A stretch of DNA of 64,000 bases. Source: Aquila chrysaetos chrysaetos (taxonomy: Eukaryota; Chordata; Aves; Accipitriformes; Accipitridae). The notes beneath the pieces were generated by a model. That model saw only the letters and a list, made by a program, of their open reading frames with translations, was not told where the DNA came from and searched no databases. Below are positions 41,801 through 52,150 of this stretch, one piece after another. The DNA lies in NCBI RefSeq assembly GCF_900496995.4, contig NC_044009.1, forward strand, positions 53,260,505-53,324,504, given 5' to 3'. The translations under genes and the position numbers were made by a program. Position 1 is the stretch's first letter. Each line of letters starts with the position of its first letter.

Positions 41801-42390
41801 CCTGGAAAGCTGCTTCTTAAAATCTGTTTTGGAGAAAGTCAAGCTGTTTAATAATGCTTTCTGACAGGGTAGAAAAACGTGAGTCGCTGAGGTTCTGGTG
41901 TCAAAATGGGGCACGCTGGAGGGACCGCGCTCCCTGCCGAAGGCTCCTCCTCGTCTTGGGCTCTGGGAAAGGGGTATGGCTGCTTGCGGCAGCTTCTCAG
42001 AAGCGCCTAAATTAAATGCACTGTAGTATTATGTGCTAGAGTATAGATGTGTGTTGAGGGGAGAATAGCACGTATCATGGAGATGGAGCTTAGATTCTCA
42101 AAATGAACCTGAATGGAGAGTGCGACCAGGTAGTTCCCACTAAAGCTAATGGAAGTTGCTGGTTTTGCTGGGAATATGCCACCAAAAGAACCTGGCTGGG
42201 CTGTTTTTCTTTTAGTATCGGGGCTCTAGACCAGCCAAGTCCGTAGTGAGATAGGAGGAACACCCTCGAAGAGGTGCCTTTACGTCATGGCAAGTCATCT
42301 CTCACTTGACAGCTGAGGAGCTTAGATTTGTTAGGAATCCCTGAGGTTAAAGCAGATGTACCGAAGAAGACAGACGGGGCTTTAGGCAGG
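29870..42390. other. Intergenic DNA between NR4A2 and the tRNA pair
   Basis: No convincing gene is seen in 12.5 kb. There is a G17 run at 31345-31361, overlapping open frames on both strands at 33.2-33.84 kb, and several AT-rich stretches with TAATTA words (about 30.96-31.09, 32.83-33.19, 34.26-34.86, 37.6-37.7, 39.3-39.5 kb) that could be regulatory. An AAT/GAT trinucleotide patch lies at about 38945-38970. Confidence 0.5.
33196..33839. other. Unrecognised segment open on both strands
   Basis: A 187-codon frame on plus (33196-33759), a 159-codon frame on plus in another phase, and a 180-codon frame on minus (33297-33839) overlap in a GC-moderate, CpG-poor segment. None shows a domain I recognise. 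The minus frame has a charged, non-repetitive stretch (DWETMKKAISINAAMGGTA) that looks less random than the CpG-island frames. An old retroelement or processed-gene fragment, or chance, are all possible. Confidence 0.25.
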
Positions 42391-42659
42391 TCCTCAGGCT
42401 CTCCCCTCCTCACGGGCTGTGCGCGGCGGGACCCCCCGGCCCCGCCCGGCCGCTCCCGGGCGGCGTGTGGGGATCAGGCACCGGGGCCTCCGCGCCGAGA
42501 TGCGGAGAGCGAGCGAGGGAAGGAGAAGGAGAGGCGGTAAAGCAGGCTGCGGGGGGGCAAGGGCTCGCTCCTCCGCCGGGGACGGGGCCTCTGCCGCCGC
42601 CGCGGCTCCCGGCTGGGGCCCGCCCTCTCATAGCGGCCGGCGGCAAACGGCTGGCAGCC

Positions 42660-42731
42660 GGGGATGTAGCTCAGTGGTAGAGCGCGCGCTTCGCATGTGT
42701 GAGGTCCCGGGTTCAATCCCCGGCATCTCCA
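42660..42731 (+). tRNA. tRNA-Ala (anticodon CGC)
   Basis: The 72-nt gene folds as a full cloverleaf: acceptor GGGGATG/CATCTCC (one G-U pair) with discriminator A; D arm GCTC-AGTGGTA-GAGC; anticodon stem CGCGC/GTGTG with loop TTCGCAT (anticodon CGC at 42692-42694); variable loop AGGTC; T arm CCGGG-TTCAATC-CCCGG. The internal B box is GGTTCAATCCC, with A where GGTTCGA is commoner, still a functional type. There is no intron and CCA is not encoded, as expected for a nuclear gene. A T4 run at 42743-42746 and a T8 run at about 42761 follow as RNA polymerase III terminators. The gene lies in a small CpG island and faces a tRNA-Gly gene 260 bp away. Confidence 0.97.
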
Positions 42732-42742
42732 GCGGCTGCTTG

Positions 42743-42768
42743 TTTTGGGGTTTGGTTGGGTTTTTTTT
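42743..42768 (+). terminator. RNA polymerase III terminators of tRNA-Ala
   Basis: TTTT at 42743-42746, 12 bases after the discriminator, is a minimal Pol III stop. A T8 run at 42761-42768 backs it up. Confidence 0.75.
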
Positions 42769-42970
42769 GTGATTTTTTTTTTTTTTTTTTTCCTTCAGCC
42801 AGCAGCGCGCCGGGCCGCCGGTACGACGTGGTTTCAGCCCCCAGGGAGCCGCTTCTTCCCGCTCGGGAACCCCGCGGGGAAAAGAAAAGGGCGCTGCGAG
42901 TGCTCTGGTCCGAAAAGGTGGTGGTTTTTCCGCCGAGAAGGAAAAAAAGAAGAGAGAAAGAAGAGGAAAG

Positions 42971-42984
42971 AAAAAAAAAAAAAA
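42971..42984 (-). terminator. RNA polymerase III terminator of tRNA-Gly
   Basis: A run of 14 A on the plus strand is T14 downstream of tRNA-Gly in its own orientation, a strong Pol III stop. Confidence 0.8.
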
Positions 42985-42991
42985 GAGAAGC

Positions 42992-43062
42992 TGCATTGGC
43001 CGGGAATCGAACCCGGGCCTCCCGCGTGGCAGGCGAGAATTCTACCACTGAACCACCAATGC
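42992..43062 (-). tRNA. tRNA-Gly (anticodon GCC)
   Basis: On the minus strand this 71-nt sequence starts GCATTGGTGGTTCAGTGGTA and ends CGGCCAATGC with discriminator A. It matches, as I recall it, the highly conserved vertebrate tRNA-Gly-GCC. The acceptor GCATTGG/CCAATGC is fully paired; the anticodon loop CTGCCAC carries GCC (plus-strand GGC at 43028-43030); the B box is GGTTCGATTCC. There is no intron and no encoded CCA. In its sense direction a T14 run follows within 10 nt. It is convergent with tRNA-Ala, and no sequence defect is seen. Confidence 0.97.
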
Positions 43063-43094
43063 TCGGCCGACTAAATTGTGGCCGGCCCCTGCCT

Positions 43095-46000
43095 CCAATA
43101 GCTCACCGAAGGCAGTTCATTGCAAATGTTTTGTTTTCCTCCCTTTTTTAATTCCATCTTCACAGTCGGTACTTTTGAGCGTTATTTCCAGGGGAAAAAA
43201 ACGGCTTTTAGAAAGTTAGCGACGTCTGTATACCTTTTTCCTCCAAAGGATTAAAAAACCTTGGAAAATTGTATAATAGACCCATCATCCTTTAAAGTCA
43301 AAAGCTTTCAGACCAAGTCAGAAACGGTGTATTTTTGTCCCTTTTCCCTGCTGGGAGGACCTTGCCAGAGGAGGCCACTGGTCAAGAGCTTAGAGGCTTA
43401 CATGATCTACTAATAAAGGAATCATCATGGTACAATGTCCAAACTTATGTCTTTCTGTTTTGTTAATTGATGTAGCGCTATGGATCCTGACATTTCAGCA
43501 CAATGTAACTTTGTGTAGGGTTGAGATATCAATAGAATGCCATTGCTTGCACTGTGATGTAATGATGCCATGTTCTAATATAAATTATGTACAGTCTTGA
43601 CATTTAGTTTGTCTTGGACACGCTCCCAAGAACGGCCACGCATGAGCCAAAGAGTTCAAGGAAAAGCAACATCAAGTGTTTCGTGTCAAGAGAACATTAA
43701 GATGTACATACAAGAAGAACAGCTGTGCTTAATAATGCACTCCAGACAGGATGAACACCTACCACCAACCACCTCATGAAAAGTAGTAAGCAGGTGTCTT
43801 CTTCAACGAACAGTAATTTGGCACTACAGATAATGTTCCAATTCTCTGTGTGAACGTATGTTAAGACCAAAATGTAAACTTCCCTATAGTCCTCTGCTTA
43901 CCAGCCCTGCAGCTATTACCTAACTGTTCCCAATTGCACGTTGAGTTCATCATGAGGGTGAATTTTTTCTGCATGCGTAAAGCAGAAGCTGAGCAAAACT
44001 CATGTTCTCAGTGAATCTGGAAAGAAAGTCAAGGCCACGATTTGCTCACCGGCCAGTGGATACCAGGTGACAGTATTTTCCAGTCAGCCCTAGCCCAGAG
44101 GAACAATGCAGGCCAATAACAATGCCATCACAGTTCTCTTTCCCCTAAGCTTAATTGCAACTTCTTAATTTCTACCCCCAGAAAGTAACATAGTAAATAC
44201 TTCAAGTAATAACTAGTATTTAGGCTACTGCTTACAATTGCATCAGTCAGCCTTGAAAAACTGTTTTCCCAGGCAAGCATAGGACCAGAAATCCCAAAGC
44301 AGTTAGGAAAAAAATATTCATACTGAGAAGACTCTAATTCACTACTTTAATATATCTGAAAGATAGCCATGCTGAGGTAAATAGCAATAGCTGACCCACT
44401 AGTTTCCCCCTTACTTTTATTCTCTCACCCCCTTTCATTTCTGGTGAGCTGAGAGACACTGCAAGGCAGGGGATGGCTGGCAGTGGACAGATCTGGCAAT
44501 GTCTGTGCACAGCCATGTGGGAACCAGCAACACTCCATAAGAGAGAAGAGTCCCTGAGCTGGCTCTCCTGGGCAGATCAGGGTGATTAACACAACAGGTT
44601 GCGTTTCTGTGGAACTGCCACTCGTTAGAGTTTCATTTTACAGAGGGTTGCCGCAGTAACGAATTTTGCACTATTAGCAAGCCCCTCTCATTCCCAGTGT
44701 AGAAATGAAATCCGTTCCTGCACTTGTAGTTAATAATTTGGAGAGCTGTTTCCCATGTCCATTAGACCACATTTTGCATCTGCTCAGAACATCTGTGGGT
44801 GTTGGCTGATGCACTACAGAGGACTCTGTGAATCAGGAGGAGTTTGGCAAGTCACACGCCTCACTGGAGCTCAAATGTTGCTCTAGAACATGCTCCAGAA
44901 ACCCTTTTTCAAGCTGCATGACACAGGCTCATATTTGGCTTCCCTTTAGAAATTACTATGTAGGAGAGTGCTGAATGAAGGAGAGAATCAAGACCTATCA
45001 TATTAGAAAATGGTGATCCAGAGTCACCGAACTAGTGAGAATTTCATAGGATTGGTTCAGCTGATTAAGAATCTGCATCCTGCTCCAGTGAGGCGAGGAG
45101 TCCTTAGGAGTTCATTGTCTTAATCATCACAACGGTTGGGAGAACACTCCCTGCAACAGCTCAGTGCAGAAGGATATGTTCTGTGTAAGGCTAGCAGAAC
45201 GGTACAGGAACATTCAGCGAAATTACTGTCCTAAACAAAATTTAAGTACAAATACTTGATAAAAATAGATGTGTCTCTAGCTGTCATCCATAAAACACAC
45301 ATAATTTTAGAAGTCCAGTAGATGGCTTGAATGGCATCAAGAATCCACCTTCATATAACAAGGTTATAACATCTAGGGGACTACTTGTAGTGAGATTGCT
45401 TAAAATGTACCTTTGTACGTATCTATCCAATATCTGATAAATGGGTGAGGGGGGTTATCTTGTCAGGGACTCGGGACATCATCCCCTTTGGTTCAGCTCA
45501 AAAGTCTTTCAGGCAGCTAAGGAGATGCCATAGACCTTCACCAGAAACAAGGAAGGCAAAACTTGTTACAGGAAGAAGGAAAAGGATTTTCTTAGGCCTT
45601 TTTATCCCCCAGAAGGGGACAAATAAATACATTTTTTTCCATTCTGGGTCGCCTTTAAGGGGACTCTGTTCTTGATGCTTCTGGCTAAGGCTTGACACAG
45701 TGTCTTCCTATGGGGCTCTGCTGCTGCAGAGCAGAACCAAGGAGCTCCAGGTGCTGTTGCCGGCTCGACTGCCATGTACCTCTGAGGAAGATGCAGTAGC
45801 TCAGGGACACTTGTAGCCTCAAACATCCCAAGTTCAGCCAGTGCAGCTGCAATAGGGACAAGGTAGGTGCTGATAGATAGGCAGTGGTAAACCAGCTCAA
45901 ATCAAGCTTAAAACTGCAGATGTGGATTACCTGGGGCGGGGTAAGTGGATATCATTCACTCCCTTCTCCCCAGCTGGTATGGCCACATGTTCCTGTGTCC

Positions 46001-48008
46001 GCCGATACAACTGCGGCTGTGCAGCCACCTGCTTTAACACTGGTGTTGCATCACTTGCTGCATTGGTATGTACAAAAGAGAAAGTGTGATGCTACAAATG
46101 TATCTTTACCATTTGCTCTGATTCACCTCTTCATGTGGAGCTGTATTAAATCTTGTTAGAAATAATGCCTAAGGAGTAATTCAGACCGGCCTGAAATATA
46201 ACATACCTTTTTCTAAGCACCAACTGCCTGATCATCTGTTTCTCATGTTTAACTAACATATACCTAATACTTAATATTACCAGGGAAGTCCAGTCAAGGC
46301 TTCTTACTGGCTCCCAAAACAGTGAAGGATAACTGGCAGGCCTTTCAAAATGGCTTCTAAAAGCCTCTTCAGTAAAGGCTTCCAAAGCATACTCTTGTCT
46401 CTGTTTCCAGAGTGCAGAAAATTTGTACCATCCCTGGCGAGTCCTCCACTGAGTGGAGTACATGCACATCAACTTGATTTTAACAGGTCACGGAATAAGC
46501 TGGGCATTTAAAAATATCCACCTACCCAAAAGGACAAATGAATACATATTGTGGAGCCTTCAGCAAACATTGTTGAAACAAAACAAACAAAACAATCGTG
46601 GTAATCTTTTAGGTAAGACTTATAATGTAGAACAACTTGTCAGTGCAGGTTAAAGATTTAAGGCCTAGCAATTTTGACAGCGTCCCTTTGAGCACAGTGA
46701 GAGCACAGGGATGAGCAGGACAGCAAAAGGTCACTTGGTCACACATATCTGCTGCCTGTTTTAAGTTTACCTCAAGACCCACTAGGCACGTCCCAATTAA
46801 TTATTTAAATCTGCAGGGAAAAATATTTCTGTAGATGAAAAGGTATAATCTTAAATTCTGGGGAAGCTACAGGATGGCTGGTGTGGTCAAAAGTAGTGCT
46901 AAGAGGAAGCTGGGGCGTGATATCCGATCCACAGGCTTTGGACATGGAGGGAAGTCATTTACATCCAGTAATGTAGATTTGTTTCAGATATCAGCGAAGT
47001 GGAAACTTACGGATTTTCCTATATCCCTTTGTTTTCAACTGAACAGTTCTGGATTACAAAAGGTCACCAAACCCAAATTGACAATGATACATCTGGTTAT
47101 TTAAAATAACTTTTCCCAACACGACTATTGATGATGTAGCTAGCGATCTGCATAAGTTCCTTATAAACCTGTGGACACCCCAAAAATGTTTGTCCCAGAC
47201 TATTCAGATGGTCACAAATGAAAGCCGTCAGGCCAGCAATGCTAGTGAAATGGACACTGGAAGAGAACAAGAGAGTCAAATCCTGTATTTCTTCACTGTG
47301 TACTGGAATGTTAGGCTAGGGCTTTCAAAATGATTGCATATGGCTTTGAACAGGTTTTCTAAGATTTTTCCCTAATCAATCAAATGGAGAAAATATCTGG
47401 ATAAAAAGCAGATGTGTATAATCACCGGGGCTGATTTTGGTCTGTCGTTGTCTGAGAGAAAAAAATAATATAGCTCAAATTCCAAAAAGCCTTTTCCATT
47501 TCATTTTCTGAATGTAATCTCTCTCTCTCTGGCACACATAAAGAGAAAACAAATTTAGAAGATTTTTTTTCATATTTCCTGCCACAACAAAAATCTTTAA
47601 ACAACAGAAAATAAATACACTTGGATAGTCCAAGCACTCTTGCTTTCTAAAATATACTGTCTTTCTTTTCTCCCTCTCTACCAATAAAATGCACGGTCTC
47701 TATTAGACCTAGCTCAGCTGTTTGCCACAGAGAAATACAGATACTCCACATTGCTGCTTTCCATTGCCTAGCTCTCCCATAGTTAAGCTGCCTGTGCTAC
47801 CATTGCAGGGAAAGGCCAATTATTGTGTTTGTTCTGCAACAAATAACGTGACCTGTGACCTTATTCTTTTAAAACTGCAATTTTGCATTTGTTTCTGTGA
47901 CTTGGCCCTGATGTGTTATCTTTGTATAACAGCAAACAATAAGACATAATTATGAGGATAACACATTACTTTAGTTTTAATAGAAAAATGAGCCACTTTC
48001 TCTTTTCA

Positions 48009-48050
<42 letters not shown>

Positions 48051-51000
48051 TGGATGTTTTTATCTGTTGCAGTGTAGGGGGAAAATGTCTAAACACTAGC
48101 AACACAGACTGGTTCAGTTGGTAAACTGAGTATCTGATATGAAGCAATACAGTTGTATTTCTGAGTGATACCTGATACCAGCAGCCAGAGATGGGAATAA
48201 TTTTAAATGTTTAATCATAGTCATGACTAAGTACTTTTATTTTCCAATGGGAGGACCTACCATGGATCCTGCTTGAAAAAATCTTGGTAGAGATATTCTG
48301 CTTCTGCTTCTGTCACTTCAACTCTTCTGCGATTATTATTACCCCTTGCTCCTCATAAAGACATTTTCCTGGAGACAGATTAGGAGAAAACATATTTGTG
48401 AACGTATGAACAGATTTTCTTCTTATGATACATAACTTTGGCATGCAGTCAGGAAATGATGATAATCTTTTTCTCCATCTTCCCTTGCTAATGAAGAGAA
48501 ACTGCCTCTGGGGTTAAGGACAAAAGGTGAACTCTCCCTGAACACAATTTACACCTGCTGAGCACATGATTTCGGGCATCTAAAATTCTTGTCTTGGCAG
48601 GTGTCCCAGGGACCAAGCCACACGCATGGAGACTTAGGAGGTAATATTTTCATCTAGACATTAAATAAAAAACAGACTCAAGAGGGATGAATTTCGTGAT
48701 ACTTTAGGGCATCTAATTTTTTTTTTTAACCTTGTAAAAATCTTTCACTATTCAAACTTATGAAGACCAATCTTTACCAACCAGTAACTAAGATAAAAAC
48801 ACAGTTGAAAAGTAACTAAGATAAAGAGACAGCTGTAGTTGAAAAGAAACCTAATCAAGGGAGGAAAGAACAGCTCATCCCTCGTTTGTTGGTAGCTGTA
48901 CTGCGAATGTGTGAACCTTTCCTGAAAGGGGAAATTGCTAGGTAAATGTGATTCTTATAAAAGTTTTCACTCATTCTTGGATTTCCCTTTTATGAGAAGA
49001 GTAGTACAGTGCTCTCATTTTCTACCCTCTTTAAGACTTTGCTGGTTTGGAATAGTTCATGAAACACAGAAGTGCTGGGGTGCAGAACATGTTTGCTTGG
49101 AAACTGGACGTAGACACATTTTGCCCTCAGACACTGCCTTGTTTTGAATCAATCAAAAATTATCATAAATTGATACTAACAACAGTGCCACATCTGGGTA
49201 GGCAACAACCTTGAGGTGTGGGTGGGAGGACAGGATATTTTCCCAGTTCTAACAAATTTATGATCATGTTTTGAATATTTGTTAGAGACAGACGAAATGG
49301 CAACATTTAATGCCATGTTAGTACACATATATAGGGTAGGTATTCACATTACAACTTGTGTGTGTTGGATCATGCTGAAAGTATTCACCACAAATTGCAT
49401 TTAAATCCTTTTTTTCCCTAGCCCAATTATTCTTCTTCCTTTCTCACACTCGTCAAAAAAGGCCCCCAAACCATAGCCCCAAAAAGCAATGAACCCATTT
49501 CTGGGGTGTTTTCCTTTCAGTTTCCATTCTTTCTGTTCAGCTGAGGTATTCCCATGGATTCTAAGCCTGAATATCTATGGAATGTACTAAATCCAGCTGC
49601 CACCTGAGATCTTATTTCCTTTTAAGAGCACTACCATGTCTCCTAATGTGTCTGGGATAAAAACTGCTTCCAGCATTGGTGGCCTGAATATCACTTACTT
49701 TGCAAAACTTCTGAAATCCAACCCTTGCAGTTGTTTACCAACTTTAAATGCCACCTGGAGAGTTGATAGCCATACATTATTATTGCAGCTTCCAATTTAG
49801 CTCATCTGGTTATATCTGACCCAAGAGGGAAGGATTAGGTTCCTACGGCCTCCTCAGATGGGACCTGTTGCTGACGTTTAGCTGGCTGATGGGGGACTGG
49901 AGTGTGCCTGAAGGACACTGTGGGAGGGAGATGTGCCCCATCCTTCATGGCATCAGCAGGTTGTTTTTCTGTGCCTGATAGAAAACATGTCTCACGCTGC
50001 CTGTAAAGCATGTTGACTAAGCAGTGAGCACGGAAGAACAGCAATAAAAACAGTTTCTGGGAGACAGCCAAGAAGCACGGTTAGAGACACAGCTGATCCC
50101 TGTATGCCTGGAAAGCAGGGAACCACAGCCAGTACAGTGCACGGGCTGCGTAGGGCTCCTGCATGTGTGACACTGACTACATCAGGCAACTGATGCAGGC
50201 AGCGTATGGGCAAAGACAGACTTGTGATGGGCTTATGGGTATAAATAGTCACAAGATCAGCTCGTGTTTTGGTCCAGCATGGAAAAGGAGATCCCAAACA
50301 CTTGTGGAACCACAACTGCAGTGGACTAGAAATGTAAATTTGCAGGGAAAAGCACAGCCGAAAGTTCAGCAGCGAGTTTTGGAGCGGGAGGAAGATCTTG
50401 GCTTATTACTAATGTGTGTCTGGCTTTCTCATTGCAAAAGAAGCAACAGGCAGGAATCTCCAGATGATTCCCTAAAAAAACATAGCTGTGTTTGTCAGAC
50501 GTGTCCCTAGGAGCCTGAAGCATGGGAACCACGATAAGAAAGAGGAGCATTAGAGACCATAACTCTTAGCAGCAGCTCTTCCAAGTCTTGTCACTTGGTA
50601 TCACAGAACAGAAAGCAGTAAGAAGAAGGAGGATACACAAAATGTCTCAAGGTATCGCCCAGTCAGCCACTCGCCTGTAATCCTTACACAGCAAGTGCCT
50701 AGGGAAGTTCAAGATTGGAAACCTGCTATTTTGGAAAGGTAAAGAATTGGAAAGCTTTCAATTCAGAAATAGATAAATAGAGAAAAATAAGCCTGTGTAC
50801 CGTGCACTGCAAAACTAAAGTCCCAGCACTTGTGCTGCAAGTTTCTTCTCCGTGACAGCATGAGTGTCACCCTGTGGTGGGCTCCATTAGCTGGGGGGCC
50901 CCAGAGGAGTAGTCGTGCAGCCTGCCTGCAGGTGGAAAGTCTGGCTTCTATGAAGACCTGGATTAACTGCTAAATTGTGCTTCTGCCAAGTCTGGTAGAA

Positions 51001-51420
51001 ATCGGGAGCTCAGTGGGGTTTCCCAAGACGTTTCAGTTGAAATAAGAGAGCTGGCAGATTTATCCAGCCATTGAGACGTCGTTTCTCAACCACCTTCATG
51101 CCATACTGGAGCCACTGGAGAGGACAACTGAAAGAGAGATGTGAATTTCTATACAGCCATTATGCACCGTGTTATTTTTTTCCAAGGTGGGTCCTCAGAG
51201 ACTTAGCATTGTTCTGGTCTAGGATTTCCTCTGTGAATCATCCAGGTTATGAATCTTATGGCTCTACTACAGATCGAGAGACGTGGCTCTCCGCTGCACT
51301 GCCCTTTAACCCGCTAGGCGAGCAGGGAAGGACCTGGCAGCAGGTAAACGGGCATTAACACAGCGTACATTAATATATATTCAGATAACGTAACGGATCC
51401 GTCCCCCATTTCTTTGTAAA
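43095..51420. other. Intergenic DNA between the tRNA pair and the 51.4-kb CpG island
   Basis: AT-rich unique sequence with the (CA)n microsatellite and a short imperfect duplication at about 48785-48848 (AACTAAGATAAA repeated). The open frames are short and scattered, without recognisable motifs. No RNA gene is seen. Confidence 0.55.
48010..48047. repeat. (CA)n microsatellite
   Basis: About 19 uninterrupted CA units lie in AT-rich intergenic DNA between the tRNA pair and the 51.4-kb CpG island. The length is likely polymorphic. Confidence 0.95.
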
Positions 51421-51429
51421 GAAGGCACC

Positions 51430-52150
51430 TCTCTGTGACCCGAAAGCGAACCGCCGCCAGAACTCCTCGGAAACGAGGACGACAAATTCAAACAAACACC
51501 AGTTCCCGGTTCAAAGGCGTGGGCAAACAACCCCAAGAAACCGGCAGCGCCCGTGCCCGAAGGGGCCTGCGCTGGCCCCGCCGGAGGAGGGGGCGGGATG
51601 GCCCGCGGCCCCCCTAACTCTCGACCGGGGTGAGGAGGGCCCGCCGCTCTCCTCAGCGCCGGGAGCGGGAAGGCGGGAACAGGCCCCTCGGCGGCGGGGC
51701 CTAGTGCGCGCTTCCCTTCCTGAGGAGAAGCGGCGGCCTGCCGTTAGGCCCGGCCGCGGCCTGCCGGCGGGGTGAGGCGGAGGGCCGGGGCGGGGAGGCG
51801 CCGCCGGTGGTTAAGGCGGAGCGGGGAGGCGGAGGGGGGGGGTGTTGGCTGGCTGGCGAAGCCGCTGGAGGCGAAGCGAGGCGTGCCGCGGCCGGAGGAG
51901 GCGGGCAGGGAGCCGGCTGCTCCCCCCCTTGCTTCTCCTCCCGCCGGCCGGCGAGCAGCGAGGAGAGGGACGCGGGCTGGCCCGGGCTCCTGCAGTAAGC
52001 GGCTTTCGGGTTTTATTTTTTTTGGGGGGGCGGGGAGTGGGGAGCGGTTAATAGCGGAGGGGAGCTGGCGAGGCTTCCAGGGCTTCCCCCCGGGGGTGAC
52101 TTGGGGGCTGCGGGTGCTGTCTGGGAGAGCCGGCAGCGTGCTCTGCTCTG
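51430..52150 (+). promoter_or_regulatory. GPD2: CpG-island promoter and first noncoding exon, probably of GPD2
   Basis: This is a 0.7-kb CpG-dense island without an AT-rich TATA region, typical of a housekeeping promoter. In vertebrates I recall GPD2 (FAD-linked mitochondrial glycerol-3-phosphate dehydrogenase) lying next to NR4A2 in divergent orientation with tRNA-Gly and tRNA-Ala genes between, and starting with noncoding 5' exon(s). Donor candidates on the plus strand are CTGCA|GTAAGC (GT at 51995) and CGGGG|TGAG-type sites near 51625 and 51772. A U-rich stretch follows the first of these. No coding sequence of GPD2 is visible, so the assignment rests on synteny, not on protein similarity. 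The long open frame through the island (to about 52221) is a GC-rich artefact. Confidence 0.5.

Larger units (their letters stand above)
42400..43090. promoter_or_regulatory. CpG-rich island around the tRNA pair
   Basis: The sequence is CpG-dense from just upstream of tRNA-Ala (GC-rich 42410-42660) through the 260-bp spacer between the two tRNA genes. The spacer contains T17 and A14 homopolymers and GC-rich DNA but no other gene. Open frames here are antisense or in-frame readings of the tRNAs. Confidence 0.7.

Noticed and set aside
42628..43151. Open frames across the tRNA genes
   Set aside because: They translate tRNA sequence and poly-T/poly-A terminators.
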